Source of the DNA: Pimelobacter simplex
GTDB taxonomy: Bacteria; Actinomycetota; Actinomycetes; Propionibacteriales; Nocardioidaceae
DNA length: 43,599 nt
Direction of reading: 5' to 3'
Assembly: GCA_016803235.1 (NCBI GenBank)
Contig: JADCLI010000047.1
Coordinates: 1-43,599, forward strand
The notes under the pieces are model-generated. The model did no database searches and was not told where the DNA came from. It worked only from the letters and a program-made list of their open reading frames with translations. The position numbers were made by a program, and so were the translations under genes. Shown in pieces: positions 15,002 to 23,069 of the stretch (position 1 is its first letter; every line of letters begins with the position of its first letter).

Positions 15002-16084
15002 TCAACTGACGGCAGATGCGAGCGGTGACGTCGCCTTCAAGACCGCGCCCAGGCCTCCGGGCCCGGGCGCTGCCTTTTCCTGGAGGGCTTCGACGAAGTC
15101 GCGCACCTCGTCGGTGGTCGGCTGGTAGCCAGGGAAGTAGCAGCACACGGTCTCGGCGAAGTCTCCGAACCGGGCAGCCACTTGACGTGCAGCCTCTCGT
15201 GGAGTGCCCTCTACGCCGATCCTGGTGAGTAGATCGTTTGGGAACACCTCCTCGAGTGACTCCCAGTTCCCCTCACGTGCGATCGTCCTGACCTGCTCGT
15301 GCACCTCAGGGCATCCTTCAGACTCAAGGACCGGCGTGTAGGCCGGGGTCGACGCATAGAACGCAAGGAGCTTCCGGGCGCCTTCACGTGCGGCTTGGAG
15401 CCGTTCTGGCGTGCTCCCCAGAGCGACGACGACCTGAGGAATGATCTCGAACGAGTCCGCTTCGCGCTCTCCCCTGTCCAAGCCGCGGCTGATCTCCGGG
15501 AAGGTCCGCTCCTCAAGATGACGCCGGCTGTTGAACGGCATCACCAAGAGCCCGTCGGCGACCTCGGCTGCTGCGCGGGTCATCAGAGGACCTAGTGCGC
15601 CCATGAGGACGGGTGGGCGCCCGAACGGGTGGGGTCCGGGGGAGAAGTTCGGACTGCTGAGGGTGTGGGTGAAGAACTCGCCCTCATGCTTTGGCTGGCG
15701 GCCCTCGTCCCACGCCGTGAGGATCTCGCGGATTGCCAGAACGGACTCGCGCATCTTGGCGACGGGTTTGGTCCAGGTAGCCCCGTAGCGACGTTCGATA
15801 TGGGCGCGTACCTGTGAGCCGAGCCCGAGTCGGAATCGGCCACCGCTCAAGAGCTGCAGATCCCAGGCCGCGTGTGCAAGGTGCAGCGGCGACCGGGGCA
15901 TTGCGATTGCGACGTTGGTCATCAGGTCCAGGCCGCAACCGGACGATGCTGCGATGGCTAGTGGGATGAAGACATCGTGCCTGCCCTCGAAGGTGAACAG
16001 GCCGTTGGTGCCGCTGGTGAGAAGGTTGTCGATTCGCGTGGAGACCTCGGACAGCGGCGTGTCGAGCTGGAGGAACACCTTCAT
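15002..16084 (-). CDS. LLM-class F420-dependent oxidoreductase (TIGR03617-like)
   Basis: A 360-residue luciferase-like monooxygenase fold protein. The start MKVFLQLDTPLSEVSTRI, the GLFTFEGRHDVFIPLAIAA block, LMTNVAIAMPRSPLHLAHAAWDLQ and the LSGGRFRLGLGSQVRAHIERRYG motif match the F420-dependent subgroup known as TIGR03617. These enzymes use deazaflavin F420 or FMN for hydride transfer or oxygenation of small molecules. The specific substrate is unknown. ATG overlaps the acyl-CoA dehydrogenase stop by 4 bases (ATGA), so the two are coupled and probably act in the same pathway. The length is normal for the family. The F420 preference is by family resemblance. Confidence 0.88.
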   Translation of the reverse strand: MKVFLQLDTPLSEVSTRIDNLLTSGTNGLFTFEGRHDVFIPLAIAASSGCGLDLMTNVAIAMPRSPLHLAHAAWDLQLLSGGRFRLGLGSQVRAHIERRYGATWTKPVAKMRESVLAIREILTAWDEGRQPKHEGEFFTHTLSSPNFSPGPHPFGRPPVLMGALGPLMTRAAAEVADGLLVMPFNSRRHLEERTFPEISRGLDRGEREADSFEIIPQVVVALGSTPERLQAAREGARKLLAFYASTPAYTPVLESEGCPEVHEQVRTIAREGNWESLEEVFPNDLLTRIGVEGTPREAARQVAARFGDFAETVCCYFPGYQPTTDEVRDFVEALQEKAAPGPGGLGAVLKATSPLASAVS

Positions 16085-18168
16085 CGCGGAACCCCCATGC
16101 CTCGCTCAGCGATTGCTGAGAGGAGCACCTGCTCTGAACCTCCTGCAATGGAAAGGCATCGGACCATCAGCACGTGGCTTCCTTCATCGGTCGCGATCGC
16201 CCCTGCTTGTCCTAGGGCGCTCAGGGTTGATTCGGCCAGTGCCTGCCGGTGGCGAACGCCGAGGACCTTGGTGACCATGGCCTCCACGCCTGTGGCGTTG
16301 CCGGCCAGCACTCGGGCGATCCGCAGCTTTCCCAGGAGTGAGACCGCGACCGCTTCGGCGACGTGCCGTCCGACCCGAACCTCGTGAGGCGGACTGTCCG
16401 ACGAAGCGACGAGCTCTAGGAGGTGCTCCTCCTCCGCGCCGAACGCGCCGGCGCCACCCATGGCTACGCGCTCGCTGGCAAGGGTGGTTCGAGCGACGGC
16501 CCAGCCGTCATCAACCTTCCCGACCGCGTGCGCATCGGGGATGAAGACGCCGTCGAGGAAGACTTCGTTGAACAGCGATTCGCCGGTGATCTCACGTAGG
16601 GGCCGGCACCTGATACCGGGGGCGCTCATGTCGAGCACGAACATGGTGAGCCCGGCATGGCGCGTCTGATCAGCGTCGGTGCGTGCCAGCAGCAGTCCCC
16701 AGTCCGCGTCGCGCGCGAACGAATTCCAGACCTTCTGGCCGCTGATCTCCCAGCCGCCGTCGACCCGCCGGGCTTTGGTTCGCAGACCGGCCAGGTCTGA
16801 TCCTGCTCCAGGCTCCGAAAACAGCTGACACCACAGCAGATCGCCGCGCAGCGAGGGTGTCACGAGTAGATCGATGAGCTCTTGGCTTCCGTGCTCGAGC
16901 AGGGTGGGCACGACCCAGTTCGTGATGTTCAGTTCGGCGCGCTCTACGCCGGTGGCCCGGAGCGCTTCTTCGATCGCGAGTTGCTTCGGTAGGTCAGCGC
17001 CCAGTCCGTGCGGGGGGGCAAGGTCTGGCATCACCAAGCCGTGGTCGGCCAGAGCACGCTGTCGCTCGGCTGGCGCGAGGTTCGCGACGTCGGCCACCTT
17101 CGACCGAGTGCTCTCGTCGAGGGTGTGTCCGTGGTTGGGGTGGGTCAGGCGGGGACGTTCACCCCGAAGGGCGAGCCTGGCGGCTCGTGTGGCGGCTCGC
17201 TCTGCCCCGACGTACTGCCGGAGGGCGAGAGCCCGTCGGAAGTACAGGTGGGCGTCGTGTTCGAACGAGTATCCGATGCCGCCCAGGACCTGGATCGTGC
17301 TCTGGCAGACGCGGACTGCGTCGTCGAGTCCGACGGCGGCGCCGGCCGCACCGACGATGGCGGCGTCGCTCGTGCTCTCGGCGACGGCCTGCATGCCGCC
17401 CCAAGCGAGTGCGGTCAGCCGTTCGGCACCGCAGTGGGCCTCGGCGCAGAGGTGCTTGACTGCCTGGAACTTGCCGATGGGCTGTCCGAACTGCTCTCGG
17501 ATTCCGGCGTAGGTGGCCATCGTTTGGGCCCCCCACCTGGCGACGCCGCTCAGCGCGGCGGTGACGAGGACTTCGACGACTGTGCGTAGTTCGTCTTGGC
17601 TCAGCGAGATCGAAAGTCGCGCGGCAGCAGGATGGATGCGCACTGTCCCGGTCGGCTGGGAGAAGTCGAGGGCGTCGGCTGGGGAGACGTTGAAGCCGTC
17701 GGGCTGGATCAGGTAGCTGCGTCCGTTCTCGGCTGCGAGAAGGACGCCCTGTTCATCGGCTCCGAGTGCGATCCCGGAGCCATGCTGAATGTCGGTGGCG
17801 ATGCCGGCGGTGATCGCCCCCACGACGAGAGCTTCTCGGATCGAGGCGAGGTCACCGAGTGGGTCGCCGCCCGAGGCGATGGTGGTCTCGATCGCGACGA
17901 TGGCTGCCACCGTGGAGAGGAGTGGCCCGGGGACGAGGGTCTCTCCGGCGATGGCTAGAACGACGGCAAGGTCCATGTCCGCCAGTTGAGCCGTGCCGCC
18001 TTCGGCTGTCGCGAGCAGCCCGAGGTCGGCGAAGGATCGCCAGTGTCGGCGCCATGCGTTCGGGTCGTCCTCCATCGTTCTCACGATGGCGATGGTGTCG
18101 ACGTCCTTGGCCCATGCGCGGACGACGTCGCTCATCGCCCGCTGCTCGAATGTGTAGGGAAAGGTCAT
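16081..18168 (-). CDS. Double-length acyl-CoA dehydrogenase (FadE34-like fusion)
   Basis: This 695-residue protein is two acyl-CoA dehydrogenase-like halves in one chain. The first half (1-~335) has the C-terminal FAD-binding features, including YAGIREQFGQPIGKFQAVKH and VLGGIGYSFEHDAHLYFRRAL. The second half (~350-695) has the flavin/substrate loop, LLWCQLFSEPGAGSDLAGL then GWEISGQKVWNS, but ends without the usual RxQFG part (ALGQAGAIATDEGSHVLMVR). Each half thus keeps part of one active site. This agrees with the Mycobacterium FadE34 type, a fused version of the alpha2beta2 dehydrogenases that act on bulky, steroid-like CoA thioesters. It introduces a double bond next to the thioester. It overlaps the IclR gene upstream and the LLM gene downstream by 4 bases each. 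Substrate is inferred only broadly. Confidence 0.88.
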   Translation of the reverse strand: MTFPYTFEQRAMSDVVRAWAKDVDTIAIVRTMEDDPNAWRRHWRSFADLGLLATAEGGTAQLADMDLAVVLAIAGETLVPGPLLSTVAAIVAIETTIASGGDPLGDLASIREALVVGAITAGIATDIQHGSGIALGADEQGVLLAAENGRSYLIQPDGFNVSPADALDFSQPTGTVRIHPAAARLSISLSQDELRTVVEVLVTAALSGVARWGAQTMATYAGIREQFGQPIGKFQAVKHLCAEAHCGAERLTALAWGGMQAVAESTSDAAIVGAAGAAVGLDDAVRVCQSTIQVLGGIGYSFEHDAHLYFRRALALRQYVGAERAATRAARLALRGERPRLTHPNHGHTLDESTRSKVADVANLAPAERQRALADHGLVMPDLAPPHGLGADLPKQLAIEEALRATGVERAELNITNWVVPTLLEHGSQELIDLLVTPSLRGDLLWCQLFSEPGAGSDLAGLRTKARRVDGGWEISGQKVWNSFARDADWGLLLARTDADQTRHAGLTMFVLDMSAPGIRCRPLREITGESLFNEVFLDGVFIPDAHAVGKVDDGWAVARTTLASERVAMGGAGAFGAEEEHLLELVASSDSPPHEVRVGRHVAEAVAVSLLGKLRIARVLAGNATGVEAMVTKVLGVRHRQALAESTLSALGQAGAIATDEGSHVLMVRCLSIAGGSEQVLLSAIAERGMGVPR

Positions 18169-18953
18169 GCCCCTGCCTCCATGGTTCGTGAATTCTGACG
18201 ACGGTCTCGGGCGGCTGACTGATCGGCCAGGGCGCTTGCGATGGCTCGTGCTGCCTTGGTGAGTGCACGCTGGGCGGCGTCGAGGCGCAGAGTGGCCGGA
18301 TCCATCGCTTCGATCGCGGCGAAGGCCTCACGGCGGGGGCCCGGGATCGCCTCCGCGGCGGAGTGCCACACCTCTCCCCCGACGTCCATTCGCACCCGAG
18401 CTGCACCCGGTCGCGGACTCGCCGTTCGCAGTGCTCCGAGCCCTGCACTACTCCCAGATGCAGCCAGCCGCTTTTCCGCGTCGAAGGTGTCGAGGGTCGA
18501 CAACATCGCAAGGCCACTCGCGCAACTCGTGGCGAGCGCCAGGTCACCGATACCCCAAGGGGAGTAGGCCCGCTCCCCGAGGACGGAGTCGATCACCTGA
18601 ACCCGTCCGGCCGTGAGCACGCAGAGATGAAAATGAATTCCATAGGAGCGTCGCAGTTCGGCTAGGACGGGCGACGCTGCTCGCCTGAGGCCGAGGTGCG
18701 CGACGTCGGGACCTGTGATGCCTACAGCCCGTTCGCCCAGTCGGTAGCGGCCGGCCGAGTACTCCACCCAGCCCGCCTCAGTCAGGTGCCGAAGGATGCG
18801 GTAAGTCGAGGAACGCGACAGCCTGGTGCGATGCGCGACCTGATCGAGCGTGACCGTCGAGAAGGCGTCAGAAAGACAGTCCATGACGGTGGTCATGCGG
18901 GCGATGTGGGCAACAGGGGGGACGCCGTCCGGCCGAGTCTGGGGGGTGGCCAT
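18165..18953 (-). CDS. IclR-family transcriptional regulator
   Basis: A 262-residue protein. The N-terminal winged helix (about 18-80) contains AFSTVTLDQVAHRTRLSRSSTYRILRHLTEAGW. The effector domain follows (SPVLAELRRSYGIHFHLCVL, GRVQVIDSVLGERAYSP, ALATSCASGLAML), typical of IclR proteins that sense aromatic or carboxylic acids. It is the first gene of a leftward unit and overlaps the acyl-CoA dehydrogenase start by 4 bases, so the regulator is made together with the enzyme. It diverges from the acyl-CoA ligase gene; a palindrome in the shared promoter (18971-18984) is a likely operator. It probably controls both directions. Confidence 0.9.
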   Translation of the reverse strand: MATPQTRPDGVPPVAHIARMTTVMDCLSDAFSTVTLDQVAHRTRLSRSSTYRILRHLTEAGWVEYSAGRYRLGERAVGITGPDVAHLGLRRAASPVLAELRRSYGIHFHLCVLTAGRVQVIDSVLGERAYSPWGIGDLALATSCASGLAMLSTLDTFDAEKRLAASGSSAGLGALRTASPRPGAARVRMDVGGEVWHSAAEAIPGPRREAFAAIEAMDPATLRLDAAQRALTKAARAIASALADQSAARDRRQNSRTMEAGA

Positions 18954-18970
18954 CGATCCTCCTTGTGAAT

Positions 18971-18984
18971 GAAAAATGATTTTC
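18971..18984. promoter_or_regulatory. A/T-rich palindrome in the IclR/ligase divergent promoter
   Basis: GAAAAATGATTTTC is an imperfect 14-bp palindrome just upstream of the IclR gene, in the shared promoter space toward the ligase. IclR proteins usually bind such 14-15 bp palindromes near their own promoter. It is very A/T-rich compared with the surroundings. Identity as an operator is inferred. Confidence 0.45.
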
Positions 18985-19121
18985 GTTTTGCAGTTCTAGC
19001 ACGGCCCCATGCCTCGCCGCCACTTTCACGGAGGACCGGCACACCAGAACTCCGTCGCTCGGTTTCGCCCAGTGGGAACGGCTGTGCCGACGTCCCCCTG
19101 GGCTTCATACGGTCCGGCGCC

Positions 19122-20783
19122 ATGAAGCACCCCGAGGACCCATCGGTCGTGACTCGCGATGAGGCGACAGCGCGACTGACCGCTCCTAACCAGCCGTTCG
19201 AACTGCGATGCGAGAACGTTCGGGGCCGCCAGATGGACGTCTTCGTCAACCGTCAGCGCACGCTTGGGGAGTTGTTGCGAGGATCGGCGGCGTTTTCCGA
19301 TCGCGACTATCTCGTCACCGAGTCATCTCGTCTGACGTTCGCGCAGCACCTCGACGCTGTTGCTGCCGTCAGCGTCACTCTCCGCGACGACTATGGCGTA
19401 CGCAAGGGAGATCGCGTCGCGATCTGTGCAGCCAACAGCCCTGAGTGGATCGTGGCGTTCTGGGCCATCACGTCCCTGGGTGCCGTTGCCGTAGGCATGA
19501 ACTCGCAGTGGGCCCGGCAGGAGATCGCGCACGGCCTCGAGCTCACTTCGCCGAGGGTCGTGATAGCCGACGCGCCTCGCCGGGAGCTCATCCACGCTGC
19601 CACCCAGAGTGGCGTCCTGAGCATCGAGGACGATCTGCCGTCGATCATCAGCCGCAACGCCGGCGTTCCGCTGCCAGACGAACCGGCTGACCTGGGTGAG
19701 GACGACCCAGCCGTCATCTTGTTCACCAGCGGTACCTCAGGACGCGCCAAGGGCGCCACTCACTCCCATCGCAACGTCATCGGGGCGGTGTGGCTCCATC
19801 TGCTGAACGACGCCATCGCGGCCGAGATGGGCGCCGTGCCGTCGGAGCGCCGATGGCTATTGGCCACCCCGCTGTTCCACATCGCGGCACTTCACAATCT
19901 GGCCGTCGTTCGGGCAGTGACTGGCGACACCGCGGTCATGCATACAGGCCGGTTCGACATCGACGGGGTACTTCGCCTCATCGAGCGTGAACGCGTCACC
20001 AACTGGGGTGCTGTTCCCACGATGGCAGCGCGCCTGGTCGAACACGCCGAACGGCATGGCCTGGATGCCTATGACCTCAGTTCGTTGAGGTCACTCACGC
20101 TGAATGCGGCGCCGTCGTCGGCCTCGCTCAAGGAGCGTGTGCGCTCTGCCCTTCCTATCGCATCGCAGAACATGGGCACCTCCTACGGCATGACCGAGTC
20201 GTCGACTGCGGCGACGCTTGCCTCTGGCGAGGAGGTCCGTGCGAATCCAGAAACCGTGGGCCGACCGATCCCCCTGACGCAGCTCGTCGTCCGAGACCAG
20301 CGCGGACTTCAGGTTCCGGACGGCGTCGAGGGCGAGATCTGGCTTCGAGGTCCGCTGATCATGATCGGTTACTGGGGTGACCCAGACGCCACCGCAGGCT
20401 CATTCGACGAAGACGGTTGGTTCCGGACAGGGGACCTCGGGTCCTTCCACGACGGCCGGCTGCAGATCGCGAGTCGGCGCTCAGACCTGATCCTCCGGGG
20501 CGGCGAGAACATCTATCCGGCCGAGATCGAGTCGGCACTCGAGGAGCACCCGAAGGTGCGCGAGTGCGTCGCCATCGGTCTTCCGCATCCGGAGTGGGGG
20601 CAGGAGGTCGGGGCGGTCGTCGTCGTGGCCTCGGATTCGGACCTGTCGCCCGAGAACCTGCGTCACTTCCTGTCTGACCGGCTGGCCCGGTACAAGGTGC
20701 CCACCCGCTGGCACGTGACTACCGAGGTGCTGCCACGCAACGCGACCGGCAAGGTCGTCCGCCGCCTCGTGTCTCTCGACTGA
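19122..20783 (+). CDS. Acyl-CoA synthetase / AMP-dependent ligase
   Basis: A 553-residue ANL-superfamily enzyme that activates a carboxylic acid with ATP and CoA. Motifs in order: the P-loop ILFTSGTSGRAKGATHSH, GTSYGMTESS (A5), GYWGDPDATAGSFDEDGWFRTGDLG (A7), SRRSDLILRGGENIYPAEIES (A8 hinge) and the catalytic lysine in NATGKVVRRLV (A10). The start at 19122 gives a normal N-terminus (PNQPFELRCENVRG...); the open frame extends further upstream, but that part overlaps the promoter space. There is no strong ribosome site, so a leaderless or weakly translated start is possible. It starts the rightward unit opposite the IclR gene and is followed 92 bases later by the SDR gene. The acid substrate is unknown. 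Confidence 0.9.
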   Translation: MKHPEDPSVVTRDEATARLTAPNQPFELRCENVRGRQMDVFVNRQRTLGELLRGSAAFSDRDYLVTESSRLTFAQHLDAVAAVSVTLRDDYGVRKGDRVAICAANSPEWIVAFWAITSLGAVAVGMNSQWARQEIAHGLELTSPRVVIADAPRRELIHAATQSGVLSIEDDLPSIISRNAGVPLPDEPADLGEDDPAVILFTSGTSGRAKGATHSHRNVIGAVWLHLLNDAIAAEMGAVPSERRWLLATPLFHIAALHNLAVVRAVTGDTAVMHTGRFDIDGVLRLIERERVTNWGAVPTMAARLVEHAERHGLDAYDLSSLRSLTLNAAPSSASLKERVRSALPIASQNMGTSYGMTESSTAATLASGEEVRANPETVGRPIPLTQLVVRDQRGLQVPDGVEGEIWLRGPLIMIGYWGDPDATAGSFDEDGWFRTGDLGSFHDGRLQIASRRSDLILRGGENIYPAEIESALEEHPKVRECVAIGLPHPEWGQEVGAVVVVASDSDLSPENLRHFLSDRLARYKVPTRWHVTTEVLPRNATGKVVRRLVSLD

Positions 20784-20875
20784 AGCGTCCTGGCCCCACC
20801 GACCGCACCGCAGGTGTGCAGCCAGGCATCGGACACAAGCGCAAACCTCCCACCGTGGCCACAGGAGCCAAACTG

Positions 20876-21910
20876 ATGAACAACCCCCACATCAACTCAG
20901 CCAAGAGTGCGTCTGCTCTGAACAACCCCGCGCGGCGAGCGACGACCAGTCGGACGCCGGCTGCGCCAGCTGCGGACTCTGCCGAGCACTCGCCCAATGC
21001 GGACCTCACTGCCGAAGCAGTCGCTTCGGACCTGGAACTCGACCACCTCACGATCGTGGTGACCGGCGCAACCTCGGGAATCGGGCGCGAGACCGCGCGC
21101 GTCCTCGCAGGTGCAGGCGCCCGCGTCGTGCTGGCCGGGCGCGACCGGAACCGGTTGCAGACGGAACGTGAACACATCCTCCGCGGAGCGCCCAACGCAG
21201 AGATCCGGACCGTCAGTCTCGATCTCACCTCACTCGCGAGCGTTGCGCGGGCGGCACGGCAGCTCAACAGCACGCTCGAACGGATCGACGTCCTGATCAA
21301 CAACGCGGGAGTCATGTTCACACCCTTTGAGCGAACGGAAGACGGGTTCGAGCTCCAGATCGGCACCAATCACCTGGGCCACTTCCTCTTCACGTCCCTG
21401 CTTGAACCTCTCCTGCTCAGGTCAACGTCGGCCCGCGTCCTGAACCTCAGCTCGGGTGGACACCGACTGGGTGATGTCGATCTGAGCGACCTCCTCTGGG
21501 AGCGCCGGGACTACGACAAGTTCGATGCCTATGGCGCGTCCAAGACAGCGAACATCCTGTTCACCGTTGAACTCGAGGAGCGGCTCGGAAGCAAGGACGT
21601 CCACTCCTACGCGATTCACCCCGGAACCGTGCTGACCGATCTGTCCCGATTCATGGACAAGACCGACATTGCAGAGATGAAGGCTCGCGCCGCACAAGTT
21701 CGCTCCGGAGCGGCGACTCCGATCCGCTACGTCGGTGTCGAGCACGGTGCGGCAACCAGCGTGTGGGCTGCAACCACGACCACCCTCAAGGACCGTGGTG
21801 GGCTCTACCTTGCGTCCTGCGGCATCAGCGACGACGTCGAGGACTACGCCGTCGATGCTGAAAGGGCCAATGCGCTGTGGGAGCTCTCTCACCGCCTGGT
21901 CACGCGATGA
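20876..21910 (+). CDS. Short-chain dehydrogenase/reductase (retinol-dehydrogenase-like)
   Basis: A 344-residue SDR. The cofactor motif TGATSGIG is at about residues 63-70, followed by ARVVLAGRDRNRL (Arg after the second strand suggests NADP preference), INNAGVMF, the catalytic Ser region LNLSSGGH and the active-site YGASK. A GxPG-like YAIHPGTVLTDLS follows. The spacing between the Ser and Tyr is wide, as in retinol-dehydrogenase/WW-oxidoreductase-like SDRs. An unusual N-terminal extension of about 50 residues (Ala/Ser/Asn-rich) precedes the Rossmann fold. ATG at 20876 has an AGGAG ribosome site 8 bases upstream. It likely oxidises or reduces a hydroxyl group of the pathway intermediate. Confidence 0.88.
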   Translation: MNNPHINSAKSASALNNPARRATTSRTPAAPAADSAEHSPNADLTAEAVASDLELDHLTIVVTGATSGIGRETARVLAGAGARVVLAGRDRNRLQTEREHILRGAPNAEIRTVSLDLTSLASVARAARQLNSTLERIDVLINNAGVMFTPFERTEDGFELQIGTNHLGHFLFTSLLEPLLLRSTSARVLNLSSGGHRLGDVDLSDLLWERRDYDKFDAYGASKTANILFTVELEERLGSKDVHSYAIHPGTVLTDLSRFMDKTDIAEMKARAAQVRSGAATPIRYVGVEHGAATSVWAATTTTLKDRGGLYLASCGISDDVEDYAVDAERANALWELSHRLVTR

Positions 21911-21950
21911 CGCCGGTCGTCCCGAATCGCAGGTTTCGCCTGATGGGAAC

Positions 21951-21972
21951 GGGAGTGAAGCAGATCACTCCC
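21951..21972. terminator. Hairpin between convergent SDR and IclR genes
   Basis: GGGAGTGA (21951-21958) and TCACTCCC (21965-21972) form a perfect 8-bp stem with a 6-base loop. It lies 41 bases after the SDR stop and 52 bases after the converging IclR stop, a fitting position for a bidirectional terminator. No U-tract is present. Confidence 0.6.
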
Positions 21973-22023
21973 TCCGGGCACCCTGCGCCGGTGATGTCTT
22001 GTCCCCACGTCCGCCGGGTTCGG

Positions 22024-22845
22024 TCAGGCGCTCTCCTGCGCAACCGGCCGGGGCCGGCGGGGGCTGTTTGTTCCGCCGATGTCGGCGGTAAGCCGTCGCA
22101 CCGCTGCGAGCAGTATCGGCGCAGCGCGCTCCACGGTCAGGCGTCCTTCGCTGGAGGAGATGCCGATCGAAGCCAGGAGCCCGTCCGGGCCGTGCGCGGC
22201 GGCGCCGAGGGCCACGATTCGCCGGGGGCCAGCGTTTCGAACGAGGTCGTAGCCACGCTGCCTGCATTGCGCGAGTTGGTTATGCAGTCCGTGGAGATCA
22301 ATCGGATGACGGCGAGGTTCATCGACCGTGCTCAACACGAGTGCGTCGACGCGTTCTGGCGCGAGCGCCGCGAGCATTGCCCGGCCCATCGGCGTTGCAT
22401 CGGCCGGAAGCCGGCCACCCACTGTGGACGGAATCGAGTCGAGCATCGGTCCGCCGAGCTTGTCGAGGTAGACGAGCATGCCGCCTTCGAGAACGGCCAG
22501 GTGAACTACGGCCCCCAACTGGCAGTAGAGCTGATTTACGGTACCGGCGGCTGCGGTGCGCAATCCCCCGTAGTCATTCGCTCGCGCCGACAGACCGACG
22601 GCGCGGTCGCCGAGGCCGTAGCCGCGTCCGTCGTGCACCAGCCATCCAAGGTCAGCGAGCTGCCGCATCAACCGGAATGTCGTCGAACGTGGAAGGCCCG
22701 CCAAGGCTGCGACTTCTTCAAGCAGGAGTCGGTCGGGGCCGGATCGGAACGCGTCGAGAATGCCGCTGACGCGTTCGACGACGGATCCGCGGCGTGGCTT
22801 TTCGTCCGCGCGACTCCCACCGGCCTCTTCCTGTGGGGCTCCCAT
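22024..22845 (-). CDS. IclR-family transcriptional regulator (second copy)
   Basis: A 273-residue protein with a winged helix (residues ~25-85: VVERVSGILDAF, LLLEEVAALAGLPRSTTFRLMRQLADLGWLVHDGRGY) and an IclR effector domain (TVNQLYCQLGAVVHLAVLEGGMLVYLDKLGG, PADATPMGRAMLAAL). ATG at 22845 is selected for its GAAGGAG ribosome site; the frame is open further upstream but lacks such a site. It diverges from the ABC importer operon (start 23070), so it probably controls that operon in response to the imported compound or a metabolite. It is clearly different in sequence from the IclR at 18165-18953, so it is not a recent duplicate. Confidence 0.9.
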   Translation of the reverse strand: MGAPQEEAGGSRADEKPRRGSVVERVSGILDAFRSGPDRLLLEEVAALAGLPRSTTFRLMRQLADLGWLVHDGRGYGLGDRAVGLSARANDYGGLRTAAAGTVNQLYCQLGAVVHLAVLEGGMLVYLDKLGGPMLDSIPSTVGGRLPADATPMGRAMLAALAPERVDALVLSTVDEPRRHPIDLHGLHNQLAQCRQRGYDLVRNAGPRRIVALGAAAHGPDGLLASIGISSSEGRLTVERAAPILLAAVRRLTADIGGTNSPRRPRPVAQESA

Positions 22846-23069
22846 CCCTCGCTCCTTCCCGCGACACCTGTCTCGTTTGGGAATGCAGTATGCGCCGTCG
22901 CCTCCCGTCTCCCAATGGGCAGCGTCGATGAGCGAAACACCAGTCGGGCTCGGGCTCGCATACCGCAGCCAGCGAAGTCGAGCCGAAGCAACGCTTCTAG
23001 GCCGTGACCGCCGTTGACGCTGCACCGTCCGTCCGCGCGACCGCGCCGACACCACCTGAGAGGAACCCG

